Shown here: piece after piece, positions 19,203 through 27,868 of the stretch
Layout of the letters: each line of letters starts with the position of its first letter
Position numbering within the stretch: position 1 is the first letter of the stretch
Origin: JAUMBM01 sp964645715
GTDB taxonomy: Bacteria; Bacteroidota; Bacteroidia; Chitinophagales; Saprospiraceae
Direction: 5' to 3'
Assembly: GCA_964645715.1 (NCBI GenBank)
Contig: CAZYAO010000018.1
Coordinates: forward strand, 1-64,000
Length of the DNA stretch: 64,000 bases
Notes under the pieces: model-generated
The model's database searches: none
What the model saw: only the letters and a program-made list of their open reading frames with translations
Told to the model about the DNA's origin: nothing
Position numbers and translations under genes: made by a program

Positions 19203-21167
19203 ATGGTAGAAAACGAAAGACCTATAACAGACTGGCTGCCCATCACCCGCAAAGAGGTTGAGCAGCGGGGATGGGAGGAGCTGGACGTCGTCATTGTATC
19301 GGGTGATGCGTATGTCGATCACCCTGCTTTCGGCACGGCAGTCATCGGCCGGATATTGGAGAGCGAGGGACTGCGGGTCGGCATTATTGCCCAGCCAAAC
19401 TGGCAGGATGATCTCCGGGATTTCAAAAAAATGGGACGCCCCCGCTTGTTCTTTGGCGTCACCTCCGGTTGCATGGACTCCATGGTCAATCACTACACGG
19501 CTTCCAAGCGCAAGCGATCAACGGATGCCTACACGCCCGGAGGGGCTGTCGGGCACCGACCCGACTATGCTGTCAAAGTATATACGGAAATTCTCAAACA
19601 GCTGTATCCGGATGTGCCGGTGCTGATCGGGGGTATTGAGGCCTCCCTCCGCAGGGTTACGCACTACGACTACTGGAGCGACAAGCTTTTCCCCAATATC
19701 CTCAGTATGAGCGGGGCTGATTTGCTGGTCTATGGTATGGGCGAACTGCCGCTGCGCGAGATCATCCGGCTACTAAAAAAAGGTGTCCCTTTTTCGTCCC
19801 TGACGACCATCCCGCAGACGGCCATCCTCATCCCCCGCGATCAGGCGCCGCCTGTGCATAAGGGCTGGGAAACGATGGCGCTCAACTCTCATGAGAAGTG
19901 TATGCGCGATAAGATTGCCTACGCTGCCAATTTCAAGCATGTCGAGCAGGAGTCCAATAAGGTTCGTGCCCGCCGCCTGACGCAGGCAGTAGGGGATCAC
20001 CAGATTGTCATCAACCCGCCTTATCCGCCCATGACGGAGGAACAGGTCGATGCTTCTTTTGACCTGCCCTACACCCGGCTGCCGCATCCCAAGTACAAGA
20101 AAAGGGGCTATCCTCCTGCTTTCGAGATGATTCGCTTTTCGATCAATATGCACCGCGGCTGCTTCGGGGGCTGTAGCTTTTGTACGATCTCGGCGCACCA
20201 GGGCAAGTTTATCGCCAGCCGCTCTGAGGAGTCTATCATGAAGGAAGTAGAGCAGGTGGTAAAAATGCCTGACTTTAAGGGGTATATTTCTGATTTGGGG
20301 GGGCCTTCGGCCAATATGTATCGCATGAAGGGCAAAGTGCAGGAAATTTGCGACCGCTGTGTGGCACCTTCCTGTATCCATCCGGTTATCTGCAGTAACC
20401 TGGATACTAGTCACAAGCCCCTGACGGAAATCTATCGCAAGGTAGATGCCCATCCGGAGGTCAAAAAGGCTTTTGTGAGCAGTGGGATCCGCTACGATCT
20501 GCTGGCCGATGGCTACAACAAAAACAACGATGGTAGTCTCGAGGAGTATATGGAGCAGCTGGTCACCCGCCATGTGTGCGGGCGCCTGAAAGTTGCGCCG
20601 GAACACACCTCCGACGATACACTGCGCATCATGCGCAAGCCTTCCTTCAAGCACTTCCATGAATTCAAAAATCGCTACGAGCGCATCAATCAAAAGCACG
20701 GGCTCAACCAGCCGCTGATTCCGTACTTCATCTCCAGCCATCCTGGTTCACAGGCCGAAGATATGGCCAACCTGGCAGCTGAGACCAAAGATCTCGGCTT
20801 CCGGCTCGAGCAGGTACAGGATTTTACGCCGACGCCCATGACGGTGGCTACCGAAATCTACTACGCCGGGGTACACCCTTACACGCTCAAACCTGTCTAT
20901 GCCGCCCGCGACCCCAAGGAGCGCAAAGCACAGCACTTGTTTTTCTTTTGGTATAAGCGCGAGAATCACCAGCAGATTCGTCAGGAGCTGAAATCCCTCG
21001 GTCGCGAGGATCTTCTGGAAAAATTGCTGAATGATAAGAAGAAGGCAGCTAAGCAGGAATATATTAAAAACAGGGCTCAGGATAGCCGCAGCACGCAGGT
21101 GGCAGGGGCCAGAAAAGATCCTTTCGCTGACCGCTCGCGGCAGCGCTCAAAAAAGAGGATGTCTTAG
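19203..21167 (+). CDS. ygiQ: YgiQ family radical SAM protein
   Basis: The 654-aa protein has the radical-SAM cluster motif CFGGCSFC (Cys320, Cys324, Cys327, CX3CX2C) in the context HRGCFGGCSFCTISAHQGK typical of the YgiQ/UPF0313 family. The N-terminal region with PDVPVLIGGIEASLRRVTHYDYWSD and the C-terminal DUF3362-like portion (EIYYAGVHPYTLKP, then a Lys/Arg-rich tail) also match, and the length is normal for the family. It would bind a [4Fe-4S] cluster and cleave S-adenosylmethionine; its biological substrate is not established. A perfect 34-bp palindrome follows 11 bp after the stop. Confidence 0.95.
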   Translation: MVENERPITDWLPITRKEVEQRGWEELDVVIVSGDAYVDHPAFGTAVIGRILESEGLRVGIIAQPNWQDDLRDFKKMGRPRLFFGVTSGCMDSMVNHYTASKRKRSTDAYTPGGAVGHRPDYAVKVYTEILKQLYPDVPVLIGGIEASLRRVTHYDYWSDKLFPNILSMSGADLLVYGMGELPLREIIRLLKKGVPFSSLTTIPQTAILIPRDQAPPVHKGWETMALNSHEKCMRDKIAYAANFKHVEQESNKVRARRLTQAVGDHQIVINPPYPPMTEEQVDASFDLPYTRLPHPKYKKRGYPPAFEMIRFSINMHRGCFGGCSFCTISAHQGKFIASRSEESIMKEVEQVVKMPDFKGYISDLGGPSANMYRMKGKVQEICDRCVAPSCIHPVICSNLDTSHKPLTEIYRKVDAHPEVKKAFVSSGIRYDLLADGYNKNNDGSLEEYMEQLVTRHVCGRLKVAPEHTSDDTLRIMRKPSFKHFHEFKNRYERINQKHGLNQPLIPYFISSHPGSQAEDMANLAAETKDLGFRLEQVQDFTPTPMTVATEIYYAGVHPYTLKPVYAARDPKERKAQHLFFFWYKRENHQQIRQELKSLGREDLLEKLLNDKKKAAKQEYIKNRAQDSRSTQVAGARKDPFADRSRQRSKKRMS

Positions 21168-21178
21168 CGATAGTGGGC

Positions 21179-21212
21179 AAAACGATCCCGGGCCGCGGCC
21201 CGGGATCGTTTT
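21179..21212. terminator. Loop-less 34-bp perfect palindrome
   Basis: AAAACGATCCCGGGCCG and its exact reverse complement abut without a loop between the convergent ygiQ (stop at 21167) and the namZ-like gene (stop codon beginning at 21213). The T run on either side suggests a shared bidirectional terminator. Confidence 0.7.
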
Positions 21213-22505
21213 TTACTCTTCATACAACAGATAAGGTGCCCTGCGCTGCCGGAAGGCAGCCAACCCCTCTTGCCACGAAGCCCGGATCGAATCGGCCGGC
21301 CATCCCTCCAGTATCTGCTGCCGAAGGGTTGGGCCCCCGGCGAGTCTGTCGAAAAACAGATTTTCCAGAAAAAACAGGCTGGTGTCCGGCAGGTTATTGT
21401 AGGCGTTGATTACGTAGCTGAGGTCGATGCGGGCCGCTTCCCGCAGGCTGTCGACAGGCAGGCCGCTCAGGTCTAGTCCCTGGCATTCGATACCGTTGAG
21501 CGGCGGACTCATGGCCCCCTCCATAGGCTGGGGTGTAAACCGGTAATCGCCCAGGGTACAGAGCGGGTGACCGATGACCTGGAACTGCTTGTCGGTGCCG
21601 CGGCCAAGGCTGAAGGTGGTGCCCTCAAACAAGCAAATGCTGGGATAGAGGGCAATGGCGGTGGGATTGGGCAGGTTGGGGGAGGGCGGAATCGGCAGCA
21701 GGTAAGGGCGCTGATGACTGTAATGGGCACAGGGCACAATGGTGAGGTCGCAGATGAGACCTTCCCCCAGCCAGCCTTCTCCGTTGATCATGCGCGCAAA
21801 TTCGCCTACCGTCATGCCGTGTACAATGGGTACAGGGTGCATACCTACAAATGACCTGTAGAGTGTGTCGAGTATGGGACCGTCGACGTAGTGGCCATTG
21901 GGATTAGGTCTGTCGAGTATCATCAGCGGCTTGCCATAGCGGGCTGCTGACTGCATAACGTAGTGCAGGGTGCCTATGTAGGTGTAGTAGCGAGCACCCA
22001 CGTCCTGAATGTCAAAAATCAATACATCAATGTCTGCCAGATCTTCTTCCGTCGGAATGCGCCTTTTTCCGTAAAGAGACACCAGACGCACGCCGGTGCG
22101 CAGATCGATGCTGTCATTGACCAGCTCTCCCGCATCGGCTTTTCCCCTGAAGCCATGCTCGGGGGAAAAAATTTTTTCAACTCGTACACCCAGCGCCAGC
22201 AGGGTGTCTACCAGGTGTACCCCGTCGACCAAAGAGGTGTGGTTGACGACCAGACCGACCGACTTACCCGCCAGCAGGGGCAGGTATAGGGGTAGTTGTC
22301 CGGCGCCCATTTCGATAGGCGGAGGCAGCGGGATGGCAATGGCTTCCGCTCCGGGCTGCGTTTTTTTACCGGCAGGCTTGTCGGGCTGCTCGCTCGGCAC
22401 CGGCTTTCGGCGGCCACGCTCGGCAGCTCCTGGCTGCAATTGTCTCGAACAATTTATGGTAAAAAGCACCATTATAATAAGAAATATTTTTATCTTGCCT
22501 CCCAT
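21213..22505 (-). CDS. DUF1343 family lipoprotein, NamZ-like exo-muramidase
   Basis: The 430-aa protein begins with a lipoprotein signal (IIMVLFTINC, Cys19 likely lipidated) and a Pro/Lys-rich linker. It then shows the DUF1343 pattern: GKSVGLVVNHTSLVDGVHLVDTL, KIFSPEHGFRGKADAGE, DVLIFDIQDVGARYYTYIGTLHYVM, and DRPNPNGHYVDGP. DUF1343 includes NamZ, an exo-beta-N-acetylmuramidase releasing terminal MurNAc from peptidoglycan fragments, so a role in cell-wall recycling at the envelope is likely. Length and motif order are normal for the family; specificity is inferred from family membership only. Confidence 0.9.
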   Translation of the reverse strand: MGGKIKIFLIIMVLFTINCSRQLQPGAAERGRRKPVPSEQPDKPAGKKTQPGAEAIAIPLPPPIEMGAGQLPLYLPLLAGKSVGLVVNHTSLVDGVHLVDTLLALGVRVEKIFSPEHGFRGKADAGELVNDSIDLRTGVRLVSLYGKRRIPTEEDLADIDVLIFDIQDVGARYYTYIGTLHYVMQSAARYGKPLMILDRPNPNGHYVDGPILDTLYRSFVGMHPVPIVHGMTVGEFARMINGEGWLGEGLICDLTIVPCAHYSHQRPYLLPIPPSPNLPNPTAIALYPSICLFEGTTFSLGRGTDKQFQVIGHPLCTLGDYRFTPQPMEGAMSPPLNGIECQGLDLSGLPVDSLREAARIDLSYVINAYNNLPDTSLFFLENLFFDRLAGGPTLRQQILEGWPADSIRASWQEGLAAFRQRRAPYLLYEE

Positions 22506-22526
22506 ATACCGCTAGCTTACAGTTGA

Positions 22527-23942
22527 ATGATGACGGATACATTTGCCATTGTCGATATTGAAACCACGGGCGGCCGACCCGATCGCGATAAAGTTACTGA
22601 AATCGGTATTGTTCTGCACAATGGTCGCCAAATATTATCTACTTATTCAACGCTGATCAATCCCGAATGTTACATCCCTTATGGGATTACCCAGATCACC
22701 GGTATTACGCAGGAAATGGTGGCTGAGGCGCCTCGCTTTCATGAGGTCGCCAAAGATATTGTTGAACTTACGGAAGGTGCCATCTTTGTGGCACACAATG
22801 CCCGCTTTGACTATAGTTTCCTGCGGGAAGAATTTGCCCGGCTGGGCTACGCATTTAGCCGCAAACAGCTCTGCACGGTCCGGCTCAGCCGCAAGGTGTT
22901 TCCTGGCTTGCAGAGCTATAGTCTCGAAAATTTGATTCGCCATTTTAGCATAGAAGCCAAGCGCCGACACCGTGCACTGGATGATGCACTGGCAACGGCT
23001 CGTCTGCTGGAAATGGCTTTCGAGGCACAGAGCGGGCAGGTGACGGTGAAAGAAATGGTGCAGCAGGGGCTACAGGCTACCCGCCTGCCGCAGCATTTTC
23101 AGGCAGGGCAGCTCGAACAGCTACCGGAGGCCTGCGGGGTGTACTATTTTTACAATGCCCGCAAAGAGGTGGTCTATGTGGGTAAAAGTATCAATATACG
23201 CAAACGGGTAACGGAGCATTTTGCGGATATGACGGACAAAGGGCTGCAGTTGCAGCGGCAGGTGGCTGATGTGAGCTTTGAGGTCACTGGCAGTGAGCTG
23301 GTCGCACTATTGCTTGAGTCGGCAGAGATTAAAAGGCTACTCCCGCCCATCAACAAGGCGCAGCGGCAGCAGGCTTTTCCTTTTGGCATTCACGCTTTTT
23401 ATGACGAGGAGGGGGTGCTCAATTTTGATGTTATACGCCTCAATGCGAAGGAAAAAAGCGAAAAAATGGTGATTTCGGAGTATCCCACCTACATGCGCGC
23501 GAAGGCGAGGCTCAATCAGGTACTCGCTGAGCATGAACTGTGTTCCCGCCACTGCCACCTGTACCCAGGGCAGGGTGCCTGCTTCTTGTATCACCTGCGA
23601 CAGTGTCGGGGTGTATGCGCAGGACAGGAGCCTGCTGAAGACTACAACTTGCGTGCTGTGCAAGCGCTCGAACAAATGCGCACGGTATTTGACAGCGATT
23701 TTTTGTTGTTGGATAAGGGGCGCTCGGCCAACGAACAGGCCGTGGTACTCGTCCGTGGCGGTGGTTTTCAGGGATATGGCTACGTAGATAAGGATGTTGC
23801 GCATTCGGTCGAGGAGTTGCTGGGCGCTGTTCGGCTACAGACAGGTAATGCGGAAACCAACCGCATCATTCAGCGGTTTTTGAGCCAGTACCCGGCCACC
23901 AAAGTCATTTCACTCAATCCTGCTCCTGGCCGCAGGCGCTGA
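22527..23942 (+). CDS. DnaQ-like exonuclease fused to GIY-YIG (UvrC/Cho-like) domain
   Basis: The 471-aa protein combines two nuclease domains. Residues 1-175 are a DEDDh 3'-5' exonuclease: FAIVDIETTGG (Asp10, Glu12), AHNARFDYSFLREEF, and HRALDDALATARLLE with the catalytic His and Asp. From about residue 198 comes a GIY-YIG domain (CGVYYFYNARKEVVYVGKSINIRKRVTEHF), followed by a UvrC-like segment with a Cys/His cluster (ELCSRHCHLYPGQGACFLYHLRQCRGVC). This fused architecture is known in Bacteroidota and some other bacteria, annotated as exonuclease domain-containing proteins, and suggests a DNA-repair role. The start codon lies 21 bp from that of the divergent namZ-like gene, so the two promoters must overlap coding sequence. 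Confidence 0.92.
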   Translation: MMTDTFAIVDIETTGGRPDRDKVTEIGIVLHNGRQILSTYSTLINPECYIPYGITQITGITQEMVAEAPRFHEVAKDIVELTEGAIFVAHNARFDYSFLREEFARLGYAFSRKQLCTVRLSRKVFPGLQSYSLENLIRHFSIEAKRRHRALDDALATARLLEMAFEAQSGQVTVKEMVQQGLQATRLPQHFQAGQLEQLPEACGVYYFYNARKEVVYVGKSINIRKRVTEHFADMTDKGLQLQRQVADVSFEVTGSELVALLLESAEIKRLLPPINKAQRQQAFPFGIHAFYDEEGVLNFDVIRLNAKEKSEKMVISEYPTYMRAKARLNQVLAEHELCSRHCHLYPGQGACFLYHLRQCRGVCAGQEPAEDYNLRAVQALEQMRTVFDSDFLLLDKGRSANEQAVVLVRGGGFQGYGYVDKDVAHSVEELLGAVRLQTGNAETNRIIQRFLSQYPATKVISLNPAPGRRR

Positions 23943-24066
23943 AAATTTCAGCGGGGCTGCGTCCAATGGCTCACCCCTGTCCTCACCGCTGCCGGCGTTT
24001 ACCCCGTCAAACCGAAAAAAGAGGCTGCTGGTCGATTTTTCCGCAGCAGCATAGCTGGAATATGCT

Positions 24067-24074
24067 TATATTTG
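24067..24074 (+). promoter_or_regulatory. Possible -7 element (TATATTTG)
   Basis: An exact TAnnTTTG match lies 75 bp upstream of the probable start at 24150. No good -33 TTTG is present at the usual distance, so support is partial. Confidence 0.3.
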
Positions 24075-24149
24075 AATGCATAACCTGCCGTGCAAGTGGC
24101 CTGTGAAGCCACAGGCGGCGGGTTGCCAATAGTCATAACAGTCGGCCAT

Positions 24150-24860
24150 ATGAGCAATCCAATCAAAGATTTTGCTTACAAAACTATTAAAAAAACGTTC
24201 ATGGATACGCCTACGGAAGGAGGGGATGAAAAGCAGCGGCATGCGGAGACGGTCATCCGCAACCATGTCGTCTGGTCTATGGGGGCCAGTTTTATTGTAC
24301 CCATACCTGTAGCCGATGTATTTGCGGTATCCGCGCTACAACTCGACATGGTGCGGCAGCTTTGCCGGGTGTACAACATCAGCTTTGCGGAGACGCAGGG
24401 CAAAGCCATCGTCACCAGCCTCACCAGCAGCACCTTGGCGCGTGCCGGCGCACGGAGCCTGATCAAACTGATTCCGGGGGTGGGGACAGTAATCGGCGGC
24501 GTCACAACCTCCGTCTTCAATGCGGCGTCTACCTACGCGCTCGGTCAGGTGTTTCGCAAGCACTTCGAAAACGGAGGTACCTTCCTCGATTTCGATGTGG
24601 AGCGGCTGAAGAATATCTACCGCGAACAGTTTGAGAAAGGCAGGCAGATGGCAGAGAAGTGGCGGGGAAATCCGCCTGCAGACGTGCCGCCACCGCCTGC
24701 ACAGGCGGAGAGCAGACCCACAGAGACGCCGACGGCCACGGTGGGGCACGACCAGTATGTCATGGCACAGCTGCGCGAGCTAGCCGAACTACGCTCGGCC
24801 GGTGTGATTACCGATGAAGAGTTCAATCAGATGAAGAAACGGCTCATTGATTCATTTTAA
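24150..24860 (+). CDS. DUF697 protein with C-terminal SHOCT domain
   Basis: Starting at 24150 (MSNPIKDFAYKTIKKTF) the product is 236 aa. Residues about 40-160 match DUF697, a membrane-associated domain also found attached to GTPases (VVWSMGASFIVPIPVADVFAVSALQLDMVRQL, then LIKLIPGVGTVIGGVTTSVFNAASTYALG). A Pro-rich linker leads to a C-terminal SHOCT motif (LRELAELRSAGVITDEEFNQMKKRLI), a short oligomerisation module. The function is unknown. An upstream in-frame start at 24090 would add 20 residues without family-like character. Confidence 0.8.
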   Translation: MSNPIKDFAYKTIKKTFMDTPTEGGDEKQRHAETVIRNHVVWSMGASFIVPIPVADVFAVSALQLDMVRQLCRVYNISFAETQGKAIVTSLTSSTLARAGARSLIKLIPGVGTVIGGVTTSVFNAASTYALGQVFRKHFENGGTFLDFDVERLKNIYREQFEKGRQMAEKWRGNPPADVPPPPAQAESRPTETPTATVGHDQYVMAQLRELAELRSAGVITDEEFNQMKKRLIDSF

Positions 24861-24900
24861 CCGGGCCTTTTTTTTGCCGGCAGCCGCCGGCAGAATATCC

Positions 24901-24943
24901 ACAGGCGCGTTTGGTTTTTTCCAAAAAAACCAAACGCGCCTGT
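24901..24943. terminator. 20-bp perfect hairpin, 3-nt loop
   Basis: Arms 24901-24920 and 24924-24943 are perfectly complementary with loop CCA. It lies between the convergent DUF697 gene and tsaD and probably ends both. A smaller GCCGGC...GCCGGC inverted repeat precedes it. Confidence 0.65.
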
Positions 24944-24964
24944 GTCATTGCATAACAGGCCGTG

Positions 24965-25780
24965 TCACCCATGGGCATCAAAAGCCAGCCTTGCGGCCGG
25001 CTCTGTTGCCTGACTGCAAAAATCCCCCGCCAGGTACTTAAAATGGGCGGCAACGCCTATCATGCCGGCGTTGTCGGTGCTGTAGGCAAAAGCAGGTATG
25101 TAGGTGCGCCAGCCTTGCTGTGCACCCAGCGCAATAAATTGTTGGCGCAGTCCAGTGTTGGCCGAAACTCCGCCGGCAATAGCAATCTCCCGAATGCCTG
25201 TAAGCAATGCCGCCTGCTGGAGCTTGTGGAGCAGGATGCTCACGATGCGCTGCTGAATGGAGGCACAAAGATGCGGAAGTTCCCTTTCTACAAAGGCAGG
25301 ATCCGTTTTTTGCTGTTTTTCGATAAAATAGCGGAAGGAAGTCTTGAGGCCACTGAAGCTGAAGTCCAGCCCGTCGAGCTGGGGTTCCGGAAAATGATAA
25401 CGCACCTCGCCCTGCCTGGCCAGCCGGTCAATATGGGGACCCGCAGGGTAGGGTAGACCCATAAGCTTGCCGGTTTTGTCAAAAGCCTCGCCGGCCGCAT
25501 CGTCCAGTGTNNNNNNNNNNNNNNNNNNNNNNNNNNNNNNNNNNNNNNNNNNNNNNNNNNNNNNNNNNNNNNNNNNNNNNNNNNNNNNNNNNNNNNNNNN
25601 NNNNNNNNNNATGTTGGTAAGGTGTGCCCGCGAGGCGTGCTCGGGTACCACTCCCCCGTACTGCTGATGGACTTCCTGACTGGCAACAACATTGCTCAAT
25701 ACCTGCCCGTCCCGGACGACAGCCACGGAGGTATCGTCACAGGAAGATTCAATCGCTAAGATATTTATATTGACTGACAT
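24965..25780 (-). CDS. tsaD: tRNA N6-adenosine threonylcarbamoyltransferase TsaD, interrupted by gap
   Basis: Both ends are clearly TsaD, which transfers threonylcarbamoyl to A37 of ANN-decoding tRNAs as part of the TsaBDE complex. The N-terminus has ILAIESSCDDTSVAVVRDG and VVPEHASRAH. After the gap come DFSFSGLKTSFRYF, the glycine-rich IAIAGGVSANTGLR, and STDNAGMIG with the conserved metal-ligand Asp. A 100-N run replaces the middle, including the metal-binding HxxxH region. About 237 residues remain visible against a usual length near 335-340, so around 300 bp are probably missing. Unlike three other gaps here, its flanks do not repeat, so sequence really is absent. Confidence 0.93.
   Translation of the reverse strand: MSVNINILAIESSCDDTSVAVVRDGQVLSNVVASQEVHQQYGGVVPEHASRAHLTNXXXXXXXXXXXXXXXXXXXXXXXXXXXXXXXXXXTLDDAAGEAFDKTGKLMGLPYPAGPHIDRLARQGEVRYHFPEPQLDGLDFSFSGLKTSFRYFIEKQQKTDPAFVERELPHLCASIQQRIVSILLHKLQQAALLTGIREIAIAGGVSANTGLRQQFIALGAQQGWRTYIPAFAYSTDNAGMIGVAAHFKYLAGDFCSQATEPAARLAFDAHG
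25511..25610. other. Assembly gap inside tsaD (true missing sequence)
   Basis: Flanks are not duplicated and the TsaD reading is incomplete, so the 100 Ns stand for unknown sequence of perhaps 300 bp. Confidence 0.85.
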
Positions 25781-25799
25781 CAGAATTGTATTATTTTTG
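25770..25799 (+). promoter_or_regulatory. Candidate promoter upstream of the 196-aa membrane protein gene
   Basis: TTG at 25770-25772 and TATTTTTG at 25792-25799 are separated by 19 bp, the usual Bacteroidota spacing. It points towards the gene starting at 26007, leaving a long leader of about 200 nt. Confidence 0.35.
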
Positions 25800-26006
25800 T
25801 GCCACCATTAAGTCAACCACCAAAATACAGTTTTTTTGCATCTTACCTCCATAGAGGCAATATTGCAAAAAGGTATATGAAAAAAAAACTGCCGCAAAAG
25901 TAAAGGTATGTGGCAGACTTTTCACATATTCGCCACCACATTTTGGGGAGCTCAATGGCTGCCTTGATGTACGCGCAAATTTTTTTATTTATTAAACAAA
26001 CCGGAA

Positions 26007-26597
26007 ATGAGACTGGGTTTAAATATCATTCTCCTGCTGATCGCTGCCGCGCTGACTTACCTTTTGTATGACAGCATTAAAGATCCCATTGCGTTCAACG
26101 AAGAGCGACAAATTCGTGAGCTGGCAGTGCAGGAACGCCTGAAGGAAATCCGCAAGTGCCAGGAGTTGTTCCGCGATATCACCGGTAAGTTTGCGCACAA
26201 TTTCGATACGCTTCGGGATGTGCTTACCTACGACAGCTTCGCTATCATCGCTGTCATTGGTGATCCCGATGATCCCAACTTTACGGGCGAAATCACGTAT
26301 GATACTACCTATAAGCGGGCCATCGATTCAATTTCTAATCTGGGGCTGTCTGCCAGTCTGGACTCGCTTCGCTATGTTCCTTATGGCAACGGGGCTATCT
26401 TCGATATCCGTGCGGAGTTGATCGACTATCAGAATACAGAAGTGCCTGTTGTGGAGGTTGGTGCTCGCCGTAAGGTGTTTATGGGCGAAAAGTACTCCAG
26501 CAAGTCCTACGCTCGCTATGACCAAAAATATGATCCTGAGAAGCCGCTCAAGTTTGGCAACATGGGAGCACCAAATTTGTCGGGTAATTGGGAGTAA
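26007..26597 (+). CDS. Hypothetical single-pass membrane protein
   Basis: The 196-aa product has an N-terminal hydrophobic helix (LNIILLLIAAALTYLLY). A charged segment follows (EERQIRELAVQERLKEIRKCQELF, probably helical), then a mixed domain with LDSLRYVPYGNGAIFDIRAELI. I do not recognise a named family, though genes of this kind preceding DUF3822 and rsmD occur in Bacteroidota. The downstream gene starts at a TTG 10 bp before this gene's stop, so the two are coupled. Confidence 0.75.
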   Translation: MRLGLNIILLLIAAALTYLLYDSIKDPIAFNEERQIRELAVQERLKEIRKCQELFRDITGKFAHNFDTLRDVLTYDSFAIIAVIGDPDDPNFTGEITYDTTYKRAIDSISNLGLSASLDSLRYVPYGNGAIFDIRAELIDYQNTEVPVVEVGARRKVFMGEKYSSKSYARYDQKYDPEKPLKFGNMGAPNLSGNWE

Positions 26598-27406
26598 GAC
26601 GCATAGACGTTGAGGAAGCCCTCAGCCCTTCTCAATTGGCTTCCTCTGCTGCAGCGCTGTCGGTATTCAATGGTACCGACAGCGCTGCTTATGCTATTTT
26701 CGATGATGCCGGTAAGCCCTTGGTTTTTCGTGCGTTCGATTTCATGCCACACACGCACTGGATAGACCGCGATGGCTACAGCCACCTTCCTTTTCGCCGG
26801 GTACACTTTGCCTGGTGTGGGCAGCAGTCGGTTTTGGTGCCGGCTCGCTTGTTCGATCCTTCCCGCCCGGCTTTGTATTTGCAGCAGATTACACAGTTGT
26901 CGGCAGACAGCGAGGTGCTCAGCGAGCCTGTTTCCGGGCTGGATGCCTACTTGGTTTTTGCGCTCCCGCAGTCGATTGCATCTCATTGGTCTCAGCGATA
27001 TCCGCATTGGCGATACTGGCATATTCTTAGTGTGCTGCTGCCGCCGTTGCATCGGCATGCGCAGCAGGTGCAGGAAGAGGTAATGCACGCTTTCTTTCAG
27101 GGCAGCAGCCTGCGTGTCTTCGTGTGGCGCGATGGCCGCCTTTTGTTGTCCAATGTATTTACCTGTCCCACAACCAAGGATTTTCTCTATTTCTGCCTGC
27201 TGGCCATTGAGTTGTCGGGCTGTAATCTTACTCAGGTCAAGGTCTTCCTGCTGGGAGAGCTCACACAGGAGGGGGATATATACACGCTTTTGCGCAGGTA
27301 TATCGGTCAGTTGGCGTTCATGCCTGCAGAGGAAGGAACCAAGCCATTGGGAGATCTGCCTGCACATGGCTACTTGGCACACAGCTGGTTGTCGCGACAG
27401 CCCTAA
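26588..27406 (+). CDS. DUF3822 family protein
   Basis: The 272-aa protein resembles DUF3822, a Bacteroidota family with an actin-like ATPase-type fold prediction (SSAAALSVFNGTDSAAYAIFDD, then LRVFVWRDGRLLLSNVFTCPTTKDFLYFCLLAIELSG). Its place directly before rsmD is the usual one for the family, which supports the call. There is no ATG near the 5' end; TTG at 26588 is the most likely start and overlaps the preceding gene by 10 bp. The function is unknown, although the neighbourhood hints at 16S rRNA modification or ribosome-linked work. Confidence 0.75.
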   Translation: MGVRRIDVEEALSPSQLASSAAALSVFNGTDSAAYAIFDDAGKPLVFRAFDFMPHTHWIDRDGYSHLPFRRVHFAWCGQQSVLVPARLFDPSRPALYLQQITQLSADSEVLSEPVSGLDAYLVFALPQSIASHWSQRYPHWRYWHILSVLLPPLHRHAQQVQEEVMHAFFQGSSLRVFVWRDGRLLLSNVFTCPTTKDFLYFCLLAIELSGCNLTQVKVFLLGELTQEGDIYTLLRRYIGQLAFMPAEEGTKPLGDLPAHGYLAHSWLSRQP

Positions 27407-27425
27407 TTTTTTCTAACTACGCATC

Positions 27426-27773
27426 ATGAGAATCATAGGGGGTACCTTTAAAGGCCGGCGATTTAATCCGCCGGCAGACAACTGGCCCACNNNNNNNNNN
27501 NNNNNNNNNNNNNNNNNNNNNNNNNNNNNNNNNNNNNNNNNNNNNNNNNNNNNNNNNNNNNNNNNNNNNNNNNNNNNNNNNNNNNNNNNNCCGCCTTACC
27601 CACTGCCGAACATTCCGGAGATTCCGGATGTCATTCTGAAGAAAAAACTGCTGAAGCCCGGTGGCTGGCTGGTGCTGGAGCACAATCCGCAGCACGATTT
27701 TAAGGATCATCCTAATCTGTTGCAGGTGCGCAATTACGGAAAAACTATTTTTAGTATATTTACCACAACCTGA
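27426..27773 (+). CDS. rsmD: 16S rRNA (guanine966-N2)-methyltransferase RsmD, interrupted by gap
   Basis: The start MRIIGGTFKGRRFNPPAD is characteristic of RsmD. After the gap the sequence resumes at PPYPLPN, matching the last residues of the catalytic (D/N)PPY motif, followed by LKPGGWLVLEHNP typical of the C-terminal half. RsmD methylates G966 of 16S rRNA using S-adenosylmethionine. Most of the Rossmann fold is lost in the 100-N gap; the usual length near 180-190 aa implies about 300 bp missing. It lies 19 bp after the DUF3822 gene. Confidence 0.88.
   Translation: MRIIGGTFKGRRFNPPADNWPXXXXXXXXXXXXXXXXXXXXXXXXXXXXXXXXXXPPYPLPNIPEIPDVILKKKLLKPGGWLVLEHNPQHDFKDHPNLLQVRNYGKTIFSIFTTT
27491..27590. 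other. Assembly gap inside rsmD (true missing sequence)
   Basis: No duplicated flanks are present. RsmD lacks roughly 100 residues here, so the real gap is longer than the 100 Ns. Confidence 0.85.
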
Positions 27774-27868
27774 GGCGTTTGGTGACGAGGCTTAATTCCT
27801 GTGCTTTTTACCCACCCCCACCCGCAAGCGATCAATGAGCTGCTTGCTGGCGGGGCAAATGTTCCGCT

